Numbered from the stretch's first letter, positions 55,473-63,784 are shown. The stretch: 64,000 bases of DNA from Fusobacterium perfoetens ATCC 29250 (GCF_000622245.1 NZ_KK211416.1:103870-167869), one strand, 5' to 3'. The notes: generated from the sequence alone by a model not told the origin. Program-made: numbers and translations.

Positions 55473-56333
55473 ATGATATTAGGAGCAATTGAAGCTGGTG
55501 GAACAAAATTTGTTTGTGGAATTGGAAATGAAAATGGAGAGATTCTTGAAAGAGTAAGTTTTCCTACTGAAACACCTGAAGTTACTTTAGCAAAGGTAGT
55601 AGAATTTTTTAAAAATAAAAATATTGAAAAATTAGGAATTGGTTCTTTTGGACCAATAGATGTTAATCCAAATTCTAAAACTTATGGATATATAACTAAA
55701 ACTCCAAAATTAGCTTGGACAGATTGTGATGTGGTAGGTTATTTAAAAAAATATTTTGATATTCCTATTTACTTTGATACAGATGTAAATGGTGCTGCTT
55801 TAGGGGAAGCTACTTGGGGAGCTGCTAAAGGTTTGGAAAATTGTCTATATATGACTATTGGAACAGGAATTGGTGGAGGTGCTTTAGTTTCTGGAAAATT
55901 AGTTCATGGAATGTTACACCCAGAGATGGGACATATAATGGTTAGAAGACATCCAGAAGATAAATATGAAGGAAAATGTCCTTTCCACAAAGATTGTTTA
56001 GAGGGAATGGCTGCTGGACCAGCTATTGAAGAAAGATGGGGTAAAAAAGGTTATGAATTACCTAGTGACCATGAAGCTTGGGATATGGAAGCCTTTTATA
56101 TAGCTCAAGGTGTTGTAAATTTTATATTAATATTATCACCAGAAAAAATAATTTTAGGTGGTGGAGTTATGAAGCAACAACAACTATTCCCAAAAATTAG
56201 AGAAAAAGTTGTAGAGATGTTAAAAGGTTATGTTCAAACAAAGGAGATATTAGAAAATATTGATGAATACATTGTTTACCCAGAACTTGGTGATAATGCA
56301 GGACTTTTAGGTGCTATGGCTTTAACATTATAA
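55473..56333 (+). CDS. scrK: Fructokinase, ROK family
   Basis: Phosphorylates the fructose released by ScrB. It has 286 residues from the ATG at 55473; GGAGG lies 7 bases upstream and an in-frame GTG (55461) overlaps it. The ATP motif GAIEAGGTKFVCGIG opens the protein, then TIGTGIGGGALV and the zinc-binding ROK signature HPEMGHIMV with CPFHKDC. It ends the scrA-scrB-scrK operon before a terminator. Confidence 0.94.
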   Translation: MILGAIEAGGTKFVCGIGNENGEILERVSFPTETPEVTLAKVVEFFKNKNIEKLGIGSFGPIDVNPNSKTYGYITKTPKLAWTDCDVVGYLKKYFDIPIYFDTDVNGAALGEATWGAAKGLENCLYMTIGTGIGGGALVSGKLVHGMLHPEMGHIMVRRHPEDKYEGKCPFHKDCLEGMAAGPAIEERWGKKGYELPSDHEAWDMEAFYIAQGVVNFILILSPEKIILGGGVMKQQQLFPKIREKVVEMLKGYVQTKEILENIDEYIVYPELGDNAGLLGAMALTL

Positions 56334-56340
56334 AAATAAT

Positions 56341-56372
56341 AAGGATATTGAAATTTCAATATCCTTTTATTT
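56341..56372 (+). terminator. Terminator of the scr operon
   Basis: A perfect 13-bp palindrome (56341-56353 with 56354-56366) is followed by T-rich sequence. It lies 7 bases after the scrK stop. Confidence 0.8.
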
Positions 56373-56429
56373 TTATTTTAGATTTATATAAAATTTAATT
56401 TATGATTTTCTATGAAAATATATGAGAAA

Positions 56430-56468
56430 ATAAAAACTACACCTTCTTATTTGAGGGTGTAGTTTATT
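56430..56468 (-). terminator. Terminator after cas6
   Basis: AAACTACACC (56434-56443) pairs with GGTGTAGTTT (56456-56465), and the minus strand continues into TTTTATTTT. It lies about 25 bases downstream of the cas6 stop. Confidence 0.75.
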
Positions 56469-56492
56469 TTAAAATATTTTGTGTTATCTAAA

Positions 56493-57131
56493 TTATGCTA
56501 TTTTTTTAATTCTTCCAAGTCCTATACTTTTTCTTTTTCCTAAAGATATACTATCTGGAAGATTTACATTTGTTACAAATTCTCCATAAAAACAATTTAT
56601 TTGAGTATCCTTTTGAATAAGAGGTTCAGAATTAAATTCTCCTTCTACAATTATTTTTTTATCCGCCCAAACACCACACATTTTGAAAAACTCAATTATA
56701 TTATTTGTAAGTTGTTTTTCTAAAGATAATTCTCCATTTAAAAATTTCATATAATTTTCACTATTAAGTGCAAACCATAAAGAATCAAATTTGTATCTGT
56801 GTATTGGTTTATCAGATATTTCTAAATTATTAAAAGATACTTTTGTTTCTGGAATTACAGAAATTTTTTCCCCATTAATTTCTAATTCAGTAAGATTTTG
56901 ACAATGTTCTAATAATAAATCAGCACCTTTTTCTATTCCTAAAACAGATAATTCACCTTTTATAACTCTATATTGAATGATAGATGATTTGTAATTAAAA
57001 GAAAGTTCATCTTTATGATTATGAAACTCAATTATATTATTAAAATGATGACCCATAAATCCCCTTAATTTTTCAGCATCTCTACCTTTAAATTTTCTGT
57101 TAGATTTAAAAAAAATTTCTACTATTTTCAT
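56493..57131 (-). CDS. cas6: CRISPR endonuclease Cas6
   Basis: Cuts the repeat in pre-crRNA to leave the 8-base 5' handle (here ATTGAAAC). The 212 residues have the Cas6b-like form. The N-terminal ferredoxin-like half includes DAEKLRGFMGHHFNN, whose histidines (28-29) are candidate catalytic residues. The C-terminal half ends in the Gly-rich RNA-binding loop SLGKRKSIGLGRIKKI (about 196-211). It is divergent from the csx1-like gene, 266 bases away, and has its own terminator. The Cas6 family call is strong; the subtype is less sure. Confidence 0.88.
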   Translation of the reverse strand: MKIVEIFFKSNRKFKGRDAEKLRGFMGHHFNNIIEFHNHKDELSFNYKSSIIQYRVIKGELSVLGIEKGADLLLEHCQNLTELEINGEKISVIPETKVSFNNLEISDKPIHRYKFDSLWFALNSENYMKFLNGELSLEKQLTNNIIEFFKMCGVWADKKIIVEGEFNSEPLIQKDTQINCFYGEFVTNVNLPDSISLGKRKSIGLGRIKKIA

Positions 57132-57341
57132 TTATTTTGTTTCTCCTTGCTACTTATAATTATTCATTTAGATAAATATATAACAAAAAACAGTTTTTGT
57201 CAATAGTTTTTTGTTTGTAAAAAAAATAAAAAATATTAATAAAAAACACAAAAAAATAAAAATGTACATATTTTCCAGTATTTTTTAATAGGTGAAATAA
57301 CAAAAAATTAATTTTTTTTGACTAAAAAGAGAAATTAAATT

Positions 57342-57369
57342 TTGAAAAATAAAAAAATTAAAGTATAAT
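57342..57369 (+). promoter_or_regulatory. Putative promoter of the csx1-like gene
   Basis: TTGAAA (57342-57347), a 16-base spacer, and TATAAT (57364-57369), about 28 bases before the ATG. Confidence 0.6.
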
Positions 57370-57397
57370 AATAAAAAAAGTAAAAAAAGGGGAAAAA

Positions 57398-58774
57398 ATG
57401 AGAAAAATATTAATAGCTTCTCTTGGAGCAGGAGATAAAAAAAGAGAATATAAAATTGGAAATTATAATATCAATGGAAGAATTTACACTGAAAAATATA
57501 TTGCTGCTGCATTAGATAAAGAATTTAAAATGGATAAAATTTTTTATATAGGAACTTTGGGTTCAATGTGGGAAAATATTTATATAGATTACTGTAAAGG
57601 AAATTCTGTAAATATAGATGAAAATTATAAAAGTGAATTAGAATTAAAAATGTTAGACTTTTTAGATATGACCAATGAAAATAAAAAGAATGTAAGTTTT
57701 GATTTTATGAATTTGGATAGAATAAAAGATATATCAAAAGGAAAAATAAATCCGATATTAACAAGATATGGATTAGATGATAAAGAAAACTTTGAAAATT
57801 TTAATCAAATATTAAAAATTATAGATGAATTACAAGATAGTGATGAGATATATTTAGATATAACTCATTCTTTTAGGTCAAATGCTTTTTGGATATTTTT
57901 AGTTATGAATTATATAAATGATGTAGCTGATAAAAATATTAATATAAAATATATTTCTTATGGAATGTTTGAAGCAAAAGAAAAAAATGAAAAGGGAATA
58001 GAAGTAGTACCAGTAGTAAATTTAAAATTATTTTTAGATTTAACAAAATGGATAAAAGGTGCATATTCATTTAAAAACTTTGGAAATAGTACTTTAATAA
58101 GAGAGTTATTAGATGAATCTGGAAATGAAAAAATAAAAAATAAATTAGAAAACTTTTCTAATTCAATTAATATAAATTATGTATCTTCTATAAAAGAAAA
58201 TATAAATTATTTTAAAAGAAACCTAGAAATAATTGATAAAATAGATGGTCCAGGGAAATTAATAATTCCTAAAATAGTTAGAGAATTTTTAGAACATTTT
58301 AACGGTACGGAAGAAGAATATGATATTTTATTAAGACTTGCTAAATGGCATTATAAAGAAGAGAGATATGCAATGGTTTATACAAATTTAATAGAAGCTA
58401 TAAAATCTTACATAATAAAAACTTTAGATATATATTCAGATGAAGAAGAGGAATACTTTGTATTGGATAAAAAAATTAGCTATGCAGTAAAAAAAATAGA
58501 AGCAAAATTAAGAAATAATACTCAAAAGAAATTTAATGAATTAAATGCCTTTTTTAAAACTTATAAAAGATGCAAACAATCAAGAAATAATATAGCTCAT
58601 TCTGGAAATGTAAAGAAAAATATAATAATGAAAGAAAAAACAGAAAGTGTAGCTAATGATATAAGAGGATTAAAGGACCATATTTTAATTTGTGAAAAAA
58701 TATTTAAACAAAATAAGTTGCTACAAGAATTTTGTAGTTATTATATGATTAATTATGAACAAAATGAAAATTAA
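57398..58774 (+). CDS. csx1: Csx1-like CARF-HEPN ribonuclease (TM1812 family)
   Basis: 458 residues. The N-terminal CARF-type sensor opens with MRKILIASLGAG and contains DITHSFRS (154-161), the variant of the DxTHG motif typical of TM1812/Csx1-type proteins. The C-terminal HEPN domain carries RNNIAH (396-401), the R-x4-H ribonuclease motif. Such enzymes are switched on by cyclic oligoadenylates made by Cas10 of type III CRISPR systems and then cut RNA broadly. No cas10 lies in the window. The gene ends about 100 bases before the CRISPR leader. Ribosome site GGGG precedes the ATG. Confidence 0.85.
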   Translation: MRKILIASLGAGDKKREYKIGNYNINGRIYTEKYIAAALDKEFKMDKIFYIGTLGSMWENIYIDYCKGNSVNIDENYKSELELKMLDFLDMTNENKKNVSFDFMNLDRIKDISKGKINPILTRYGLDDKENFENFNQILKIIDELQDSDEIYLDITHSFRSNAFWIFLVMNYINDVADKNINIKYISYGMFEAKEKNEKGIEVVPVVNLKLFLDLTKWIKGAYSFKNFGNSTLIRELLDESGNEKIKNKLENFSNSININYVSSIKENINYFKRNLEIIDKIDGPGKLIIPKIVREFLEHFNGTEEEYDILLRLAKWHYKEERYAMVYTNLIEAIKSYIIKTLDIYSDEEEEYFVLDKKISYAVKKIEAKLRNNTQKKFNELNAFFKTYKRCKQSRNNIAHSGNVKKNIIMKEKTESVANDIRGLKDHILICEKIFKQNKLLQEFCSYYMINYEQNEN

Positions 58775-58867
58775 AATAAAAAGTAATTTTTTCTTTTAAA
58801 TTGTAATTTTAAAATAGTATAATTTTTTATTAAGAAATTTATAAAAAATAAGAGATTAAAAATATAA

Positions 58868-59102
58868 AAAGATGTGGTATAATTGATTAAAAGATAATTT
58901 ACGGAAAAATGATTTTTGTAAAAAAATTAATATAACTATATGAAATTACAAAAGAAAAATTTACGAAGAACCTTGGAAATTAAATAAAAAAAGAGAAAAG
59001 TAAAAGAAAAAAAGAGGAAAAAATGCCGTTTTATAGATAAGTTTTACGACAAAATTTTATTTATAAAACGGCTAATTATAAAAAATTAAAATAAAAAATG
59101 TT
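58868..59102 (+). promoter_or_regulatory. CRISPR leader 1
   Basis: AT-rich leader directly upstream of the first repeat. It contains a TATAAT (58878-58883) as likely array promoter and a conserved inverted repeat GCCGTTTTATA (59025-59035) with its complement at 59062-59072, about 30 bases before the first repeat. It is nearly identical to the last 233 bases of the window (63768-64000), which defines it as a leader. Confidence 0.85.
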
Positions 59103-60754
59103 GTAAAATTTATATTCCAGTAAAAACAAGGATTGAAACTATTTTTGAATTTATTATCTCATCTATTGTTTTAGTAAAATTTATATTCCAGTAAAAACAA
59201 GGATTGAAACTATAATCTTCTTCTAATTTTTTAAAAGTAGTTTTTCCGTAAAATTTATATTCCAGTAAAAACAAGGATTGAAACTTTGAAGATTTTTCAT
59301 ATTCTCCTGAATTGTAATTTGTAAAATTTATATTCCAGTAAAAACAAGGATTGAAACACCGAATAGTATATTACAAATACACCTATCATAATCGTAAAAT
59401 TTATATTCCAGTAAAAACAAGGATTGAAACTTTTTTAATTCCATATATTGTCCTCCTATGCTTTTGTAAAATTTATATTCCAGTAAAAACAAGGATTGAA
59501 ACTCATTATCTAAGGCACTGTAAAGGCTGTTATGGTGTAAAATTTATATTCCAGTAAAAACAAGGATTGAAACCTATTAATTCAAGATTATTTGTTAAAA
59601 CCAACATAGTAAAATTTATATTCCAGTAAAAACAAGGATTGAAACTTTAAAATAAGCATCTCCATTTTTATTATAATAAATTTTGTAAAATTTATATTCC
59701 AGTAAAAACAAGGATTGAAACCTATTTTAGTCTTTTCTTTTTTATCTTTCAAAGTTGTAAAATTTATATTCCAGTAAAAACAAGGATTGAAACCAATGGC
59801 TTTTTCTACGTTGTCCCACTCTTTGCAAGTGCAGTAAAATTTATATTCCAGTAAAAACAAGGATTGAAACATGTCCTAAAACTTGTCTATTATTTTCTAT
59901 TTGATTTAGTAAAATTTATATTCCAGTAAAAACAAGGATTGAAACCTGTAAAGGCTGTTATGGTCTCTACCTCTTAAGCAAGGTAAAATTTATATTCCAG
60001 TAAAAACAAGGATTGAAACTATATTCTTGAAAGTATGTTCCGTCGTCATAAACTGTAAAATTTATATTCCAGTAAAAACAAGGATTGAAACTATCATAAA
60101 AAGATACTACTTTGTAAAACTCCTTTTGTAAAATTTATATTCCAGTAAAAACAAGGATTGAAACTTTTAAAAGCTAGTTCTTCATTTTTCATTTTTTCAA
60201 AGTAAAATTTATATTCCAGTAAAAACAAGGATTGAAACTTCTTCTTTTACTTCTTCTTTTACTTCTTCAACCTTTGTAAAATTTATATTCCAGTAAAAAC
60301 AAGGATTGAAACTTATTATTCACTTCCTTTTATTAATAAATTTAATGTAAAATTTATATTCCAGTAAAAACAAGGATTGAAACTCTTTTGATACTATACC
60401 TATATAAAGACTATTGTTAAGGTAAAATTTATATTCCAGTAAAAACAAGGATTGAAACACATCATTAATCTTGACATCTCATCAACGTCACATTTGTAAA
60501 ATTTATATTCCAGTAAAAACAAGGATTGAAACATGTAATAGAAAAAATAAATTGTTGTTGTGGTATTTGTAAAATTTATATTCCAGTAAAAATAAGGATT
60601 GAAACAATAGTGATTATTTTTCTATGGTTATAGTAAAATTCATATAAAATTTATATTCCAGTAAAAACAAGGATTGAAACAAATAAGTCTAATACCCAAT
60701 CAGGAATATAATCGGCGATAAAAAATAGATTCCACTAAAAACAAGGAACAAAAA
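59103..60754 (+). CRISPR. CRISPR array, 22 repeats of 37 bp plus one decayed repeat
   Basis: The repeat begins GTAAAATTTATATTCC and ends AACAAGGATTGAAAC. Repeats start at 59103, 59174, 59248, 59321, 59394, 59466, 59537, 59609, 59685, 59757, 59834, 59909, 59983, 60055, 60128, 60202, 60276, 60347, 60422, 60496, 60569 and 60644; a decayed copy lies near 60718-60754. Spacers are 34-40 bases. The last repeats drift (C to T in number 21, first base changed in number 22), so the old end is on the right and transcription runs left to right. The ATTGAAAC end matches handles of type I-B/III systems. Two spacers (59503-59536 and 59946-59982) share 19 bases. Confidence 0.98.
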
Positions 60755-60845
60755 TTTATAATACTATATTTAAAAAAGTAATTAATAAAATAATTTTGTA
60801 ATTATAAAAAGGTAAAATAAAAGAAAAATTTTACTAGGAGGAAAA

Positions 60846-61208
60846 ATGAAAAGATGTTTTATATTTTTTTCTCATCAATTAACAGAAAAACAAACTCAAG
60901 AGATAAGAAATGATTTGAAATGTGATGAGATAATATATTTACCAAAAGATTTACAATATAAATGGAGTAATGTCGAAGATGATTCTTTTGATAAGATAAG
61001 TAATTTCCTAAAAGAAAAATCTCAAAATGATGACTATGCTTTAATTCAAGGAGAGTGGGGTTTAACATATAAAATGATAAATTTTGCAAAAGAGATAGGA
61101 GTAAATCCTATTTATGCAAAAACTAAAAGAGAGGCTATTGAAGAAAAAGATGGAGAAAAAATAAAAAAGATTTCCTATTTTGAGCATATAAAATTTGAAA
61201 AATATTAA
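60846..61208 (+). CDS. csx20: Csx20 family protein (putative ring nuclease)
   Basis: 120 residues matching the Csx20 pattern as I know it: N-terminal strand then SHQLTEKQ, a central LPKDLQYKW, LIQGEWGLTYKMINFA, and the C-terminal YAKTKREAIEE-DGE and FEHIKFEKY. Csx20 is a small CARF-like protein of type III CRISPR loci, reported to degrade cyclic oligoadenylate and so to switch Csx1/Csm6 nucleases off. It follows the array with AGGAGG before its ATG, and a shared terminator separates it from the converging gene. Confidence 0.8.
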   Translation: MKRCFIFFSHQLTEKQTQEIRNDLKCDEIIYLPKDLQYKWSNVEDDSFDKISNFLKEKSQNDDYALIQGEWGLTYKMINFAKEIGVNPIYAKTKREAIEEKDGEKIKKISYFEHIKFEKY

Positions 61209-61214
61209 ACTATA

Positions 61215-61246
61215 AAAAATCCGAGAGTAAAATCTCGGATTTTTAA
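61215..61246. terminator. Bidirectional terminator between csx20 and the converging gene
   Basis: A 12-bp perfect stem (AAAAATCCGAGA, 61215-61226, with 61233-61244) serves both genes; it overlaps the stop codon of the minus-strand gene. Confidence 0.88.
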
Positions 61247-62079
61247 TATATATTTCTTTTTTTATTAAGAATAAAAATTTCTTCTTGAGATAAGGGAGTA
61301 TTATTTAAACTTTTAAGTAACATAACTTGAAATATATTAGTAGTCTTGTACTTAATTAAAGTTGAAATTGTTTGATTAAAAATATTACCACTTATTCTTG
61401 ATTGAATAAGAGAAATTTCTAGTAACGAATAAAAAATATTTTCTAAAATCATATTATCACAAGGATATTTTTTTAGATATTTTAGAGTATATTTTATATA
61501 TTCATCAATTATAATTCTTTTTAGATGTATATTTTTTATTGGAGAGGCAAGAGAACCAATTCCCCAATAAATTTCCTCTTTTAAGAAAGGAAATTTTTTT
61601 AAAAGTGAAAATAGAAATATAAAATCTTCTTCCTTTGAAGAAACTTTAGAATAGGCAATTATAATTTCTCGTGAATATAGAGAAAGAAAATCTTTATTCT
61701 CGAATAAACTTCTAAAAAAAGCAGAATTACTTTCAGATAATAATTTGAATCCCTTTAAGCAATGGCTAATATAAGGGATTTTTCTTTTTGTTGAAAGGTT
61801 TTCTATAATTAGATTTAAAAATAATTTTTCCACTTTTGATTGTAAAAAGTTATTTAATTCTAATTTAGATAAAATATAAATTTGTTGTGAAAAGTTAAAA
61901 ATATATTTCTTATCTAAAGAATATAAAATGTCATCAGCTATAAAATTATGATTTGGAAAATTAAAAATCTTATTTTCTAATTCATCTATTTTAAAAATTA
62001 AATTTATTTTATTTTCCAAAGAATATAAATTTTCATAAATTATATAAAGTTTTCTCAATTCTTTTAAAGTTTCTGTCAT
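61243..62079 (-). CDS. Unknown helical-repeat protein in the CRISPR locus
   Basis: 278 residues from the ATG at 62079 (AGGTGA 7 bases upstream; an in-frame GTG at 62088 is inside that site). I do not recognise a family. The protein is almost all helical, with regularly spaced Leu/Ile/Phe patterns (FLFSLLKKFPFLKEE, YIKYTLKYLKKYP, NIFYSLLEISLIQ) suggestive of HEAT/ARM-like repeats. No catalytic motif, signal peptide or membrane span is visible. It lies on the opposite strand between csx20 and cas1, divergent from cas1. It may be a regulator, an accessory factor or an anti-toxin-like partner of the locus. Confidence 0.65.
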   Translation of the reverse strand: MTETLKELRKLYIIYENLYSLENKINLIFKIDELENKIFNFPNHNFIADDILYSLDKKYIFNFSQQIYILSKLELNNFLQSKVEKLFLNLIIENLSTKRKIPYISHCLKGFKLLSESNSAFFRSLFENKDFLSLYSREIIIAYSKVSSKEEDFIFLFSLLKKFPFLKEEIYWGIGSLASPIKNIHLKRIIIDEYIKYTLKYLKKYPCDNMILENIFYSLLEISLIQSRISGNIFNQTISTLIKYKTTNIFQVMLLKSLNNTPLSQEEIFILNKKRNIY

Positions 62080-62116
62080 AATTATCACCTACTTAAATTG
62101 AGTTTATCACATAAAA

Positions 62117-62149
62117 ATTACCAAAAAAAAGATTGAATTACCAAAAAAG
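62117..62149. repeat. Direct repeat between the unknown gene and cas1
   Basis: AATTACCAAAAAA occurs at 62117-62129 and again at 62137-62149, 20 bases apart, in the divergent promoter region. Two turns of the helix separate them, as in regulator sites. Confidence 0.45.
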
Positions 62150-62212
62150 TAATTTTCTATAAAAAAATGTAATTTACAAATAGTAGAATGTTTTTCAAAG
62201 GAAGGTGATTTT

Positions 62213-63187
62213 ATGGAAGTATATATTCAAGAAAAGGGAAGTAGTTTAAGAAGAGAAAAAGAACATTTTATAATTGAAAGTAAAGGAAAAACAAATCATA
62301 TTTCACCAGAAAAAATTACAAATATTATAATAGAGGATAATTCTATTATAAGTACAAATGCCATAAAACTTGCAATAGATAATGATATTCCTATTTTTTT
62401 ATCTGACGGAATAGGGAATATATATGGAAAATTATGGAAACAACATTTTGGAAAAAATAGCTTAGTGAGATTAAAACAACTTAAAGTATTTAATTCAAAA
62501 TATGGAAATAGTATAGGAAAAGAATGGATAATATTAAAATTAGAAAGCCAAAAGAAACATATAATGAAAATTTATAAAAGAAGAAATAAAGATTATACAA
62601 ATGAAGTTATTTTATTTGATAATATTATAAACTCCGTAAAACAATTAGATATAGAAAAGGAAAATTTTTCAAATATAATAATGGGTCATGAGGGAAATGG
62701 AAGTCATTTGTATTATTCATTAATTGCTAAAATGTTACCAGAAAATGTAGGATTTACCAAAAGAATAAATCAGGGGGCAAGTGACATATATAATGTAGTT
62801 TTAAATTATTCGTTTGGAATTTTATATACAAGGGTAAATCATTTGTTGACAGTTGCTGGACTTGATACCAAAATAGGAATTTTCCATACTGATATTACAG
62901 GGAAAGATTCTTTATTATATGATTTTATAGAACAGTTTAGATTTATTTGTTGGGAAGTTGTTTTTAGTATATTTACGAAAAAGATTTTTAATAAAAATTA
63001 TTTAGATGAAGAAACTAGAATACTAACAATAGATGGAAGAAGAGTTATTCTTGAAGAGATGTTTAAAAAGTTAAATAAAATTGAAGAGAGGAACGGAGAA
63101 AAGTATTCTTATAATGAGTTAATAAAAAAGAAAGTCTATAAGTTGAGAGAGGAACTTTTAGAAAATGAAATATATAATAGCTTATGA
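62213..63187 (+). CDS. cas1: CRISPR integrase Cas1
   Basis: Integrates new spacers at the leader end of arrays together with Cas2. The 324 residues have the N-terminal beta domain (about 1-85) and the helical catalytic domain with metal ligands E160 (GHEGNGSH), H225 (GIFHTDITG) and D237/E240 (LLYDFIEQFR). No reverse transcriptase or Cas4 is fused or adjacent. GGAAGGTGAT lies before the ATG. Its 3' end overlaps cas2 by 23 bases. Confidence 0.96.
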   Translation: MEVYIQEKGSSLRREKEHFIIESKGKTNHISPEKITNIIIEDNSIISTNAIKLAIDNDIPIFLSDGIGNIYGKLWKQHFGKNSLVRLKQLKVFNSKYGNSIGKEWIILKLESQKKHIMKIYKRRNKDYTNEVILFDNIINSVKQLDIEKENFSNIIMGHEGNGSHLYYSLIAKMLPENVGFTKRINQGASDIYNVVLNYSFGILYTRVNHLLTVAGLDTKIGIFHTDITGKDSLLYDFIEQFRFICWEVVFSIFTKKIFNKNYLDEETRILTIDGRRVILEEMFKKLNKIEERNGEKYSYNELIKKKVYKLREELLENEIYNSL

Positions 63188-63455
63188 TATTTCTAAAAGT
63201 AAATATAGAAAAGAATTAAGTGATTATTTATTAAGTGAAAGATTTATAAGAATACAAAAATCAGTTTTTTTAGGTAATATTTCTTCAAATGAAGTAGATA
63301 GAATAATGAAAAATTGTAATGAATTTGTAGAAGATAAAAAAGATTCTATTTTTATTTGTCCTATTTGCATAGAAGATTTAGAAAAATCATTTTTTATAGG
63401 TATCACTTTTGATATGGAAGATTTAGACAAATTTAAAAATTTTATTTTTTATTGA
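63165..63455 (+). CDS. cas2: Cas2, first copy
   Basis: 96-residue Cas2: MKYIIAYDIS with the metal-site Asp D8, RIQKSVFLGNI after the first helix, and a final strand near FIGITFDMEDL. It overlaps cas1 by 23 bases, so the two are translated together. Cas2 forms the dimer core of the Cas1-Cas2 integrase. A second cas2-like gene follows 8 bases later. Confidence 0.93.
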   Translation: MKYIIAYDISKSKYRKELSDYLLSERFIRIQKSVFLGNISSNEVDRIMKNCNEFVEDKKDSIFICPICIEDLEKSFFIGITFDMEDLDKFKNFIFY

Positions 63456-63463
63456 GGTGGATT

Positions 63464-63748
63464 ATGAAAATATTGGTAACCTATGACATAATAGACACAA
63501 AAATTAGAAATAGATTGATAGATGAATTATTTAATTTTGGTTTTGAAAGGTTGCAATATTCTATATTTTTAGGGGAAATAAATAGTAAAAAATTTAGAAA
63601 ATTGGTAAATTCATCAGAAAAAATAATAAATAAAAAAGAAGATTCTTTGTATTTTTTCTCATTATGTGAGGAAGATTTTAAAAGAGGAATATTTTTAGGA
63701 AAAGCTATTAATAAAAAATATATAGATTGTGATATATTATATTTTTAA
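63464..63748 (+). CDS. cas2: Cas2, second copy
   Basis: 94 residues from the ATG at 63464, with GAGGTGG 3-9 bases upstream (an in-frame TTG at 63452 lies ahead of that site). MKILVTYDII keeps the D8 position, and RLQYSIFLGEI and FSLCEEDFKRGIFLG mirror the first copy, but overall identity is low. Both copies keep the fold-defining motifs, so this is not a decayed duplicate. It may form a heterodimer with the first Cas2 or serve the second array. Confidence 0.88.
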   Translation: MKILVTYDIIDTKIRNRLIDELFNFGFERLQYSIFLGEINSKKFRKLVNSSEKIINKKEDSLYFFSLCEEDFKRGIFLGKAINKKYIDCDILYF

Positions 63749-63756
63749 ATGAAAGA

Positions 63757-63784
63757 TTGAAAATGTAAAAAGATGTGGTATAAT
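63757..63784 (+). promoter_or_regulatory. Putative promoter in leader 2
   Basis: TTGAAA (63757-63762), a 16-base spacer and TATAAT (63779-63784). The -10 is conserved in leader 1; the -35 is less so. Confidence 0.6.

Noticed and set aside
59211..59247. Possible self-targeting spacer: its complement resembles the pstB P-loop region near 24676
   Set aside because: Only about 15 bases match, in the conserved GKTTF-coding stretch; the target is more likely another P-loop ATPase gene.
59351..59872. Open frames on both strands across the CRISPR array
   Set aside because: They are translations of the 37-bp repeat and spacers; the same peptide recurs at each repeat.
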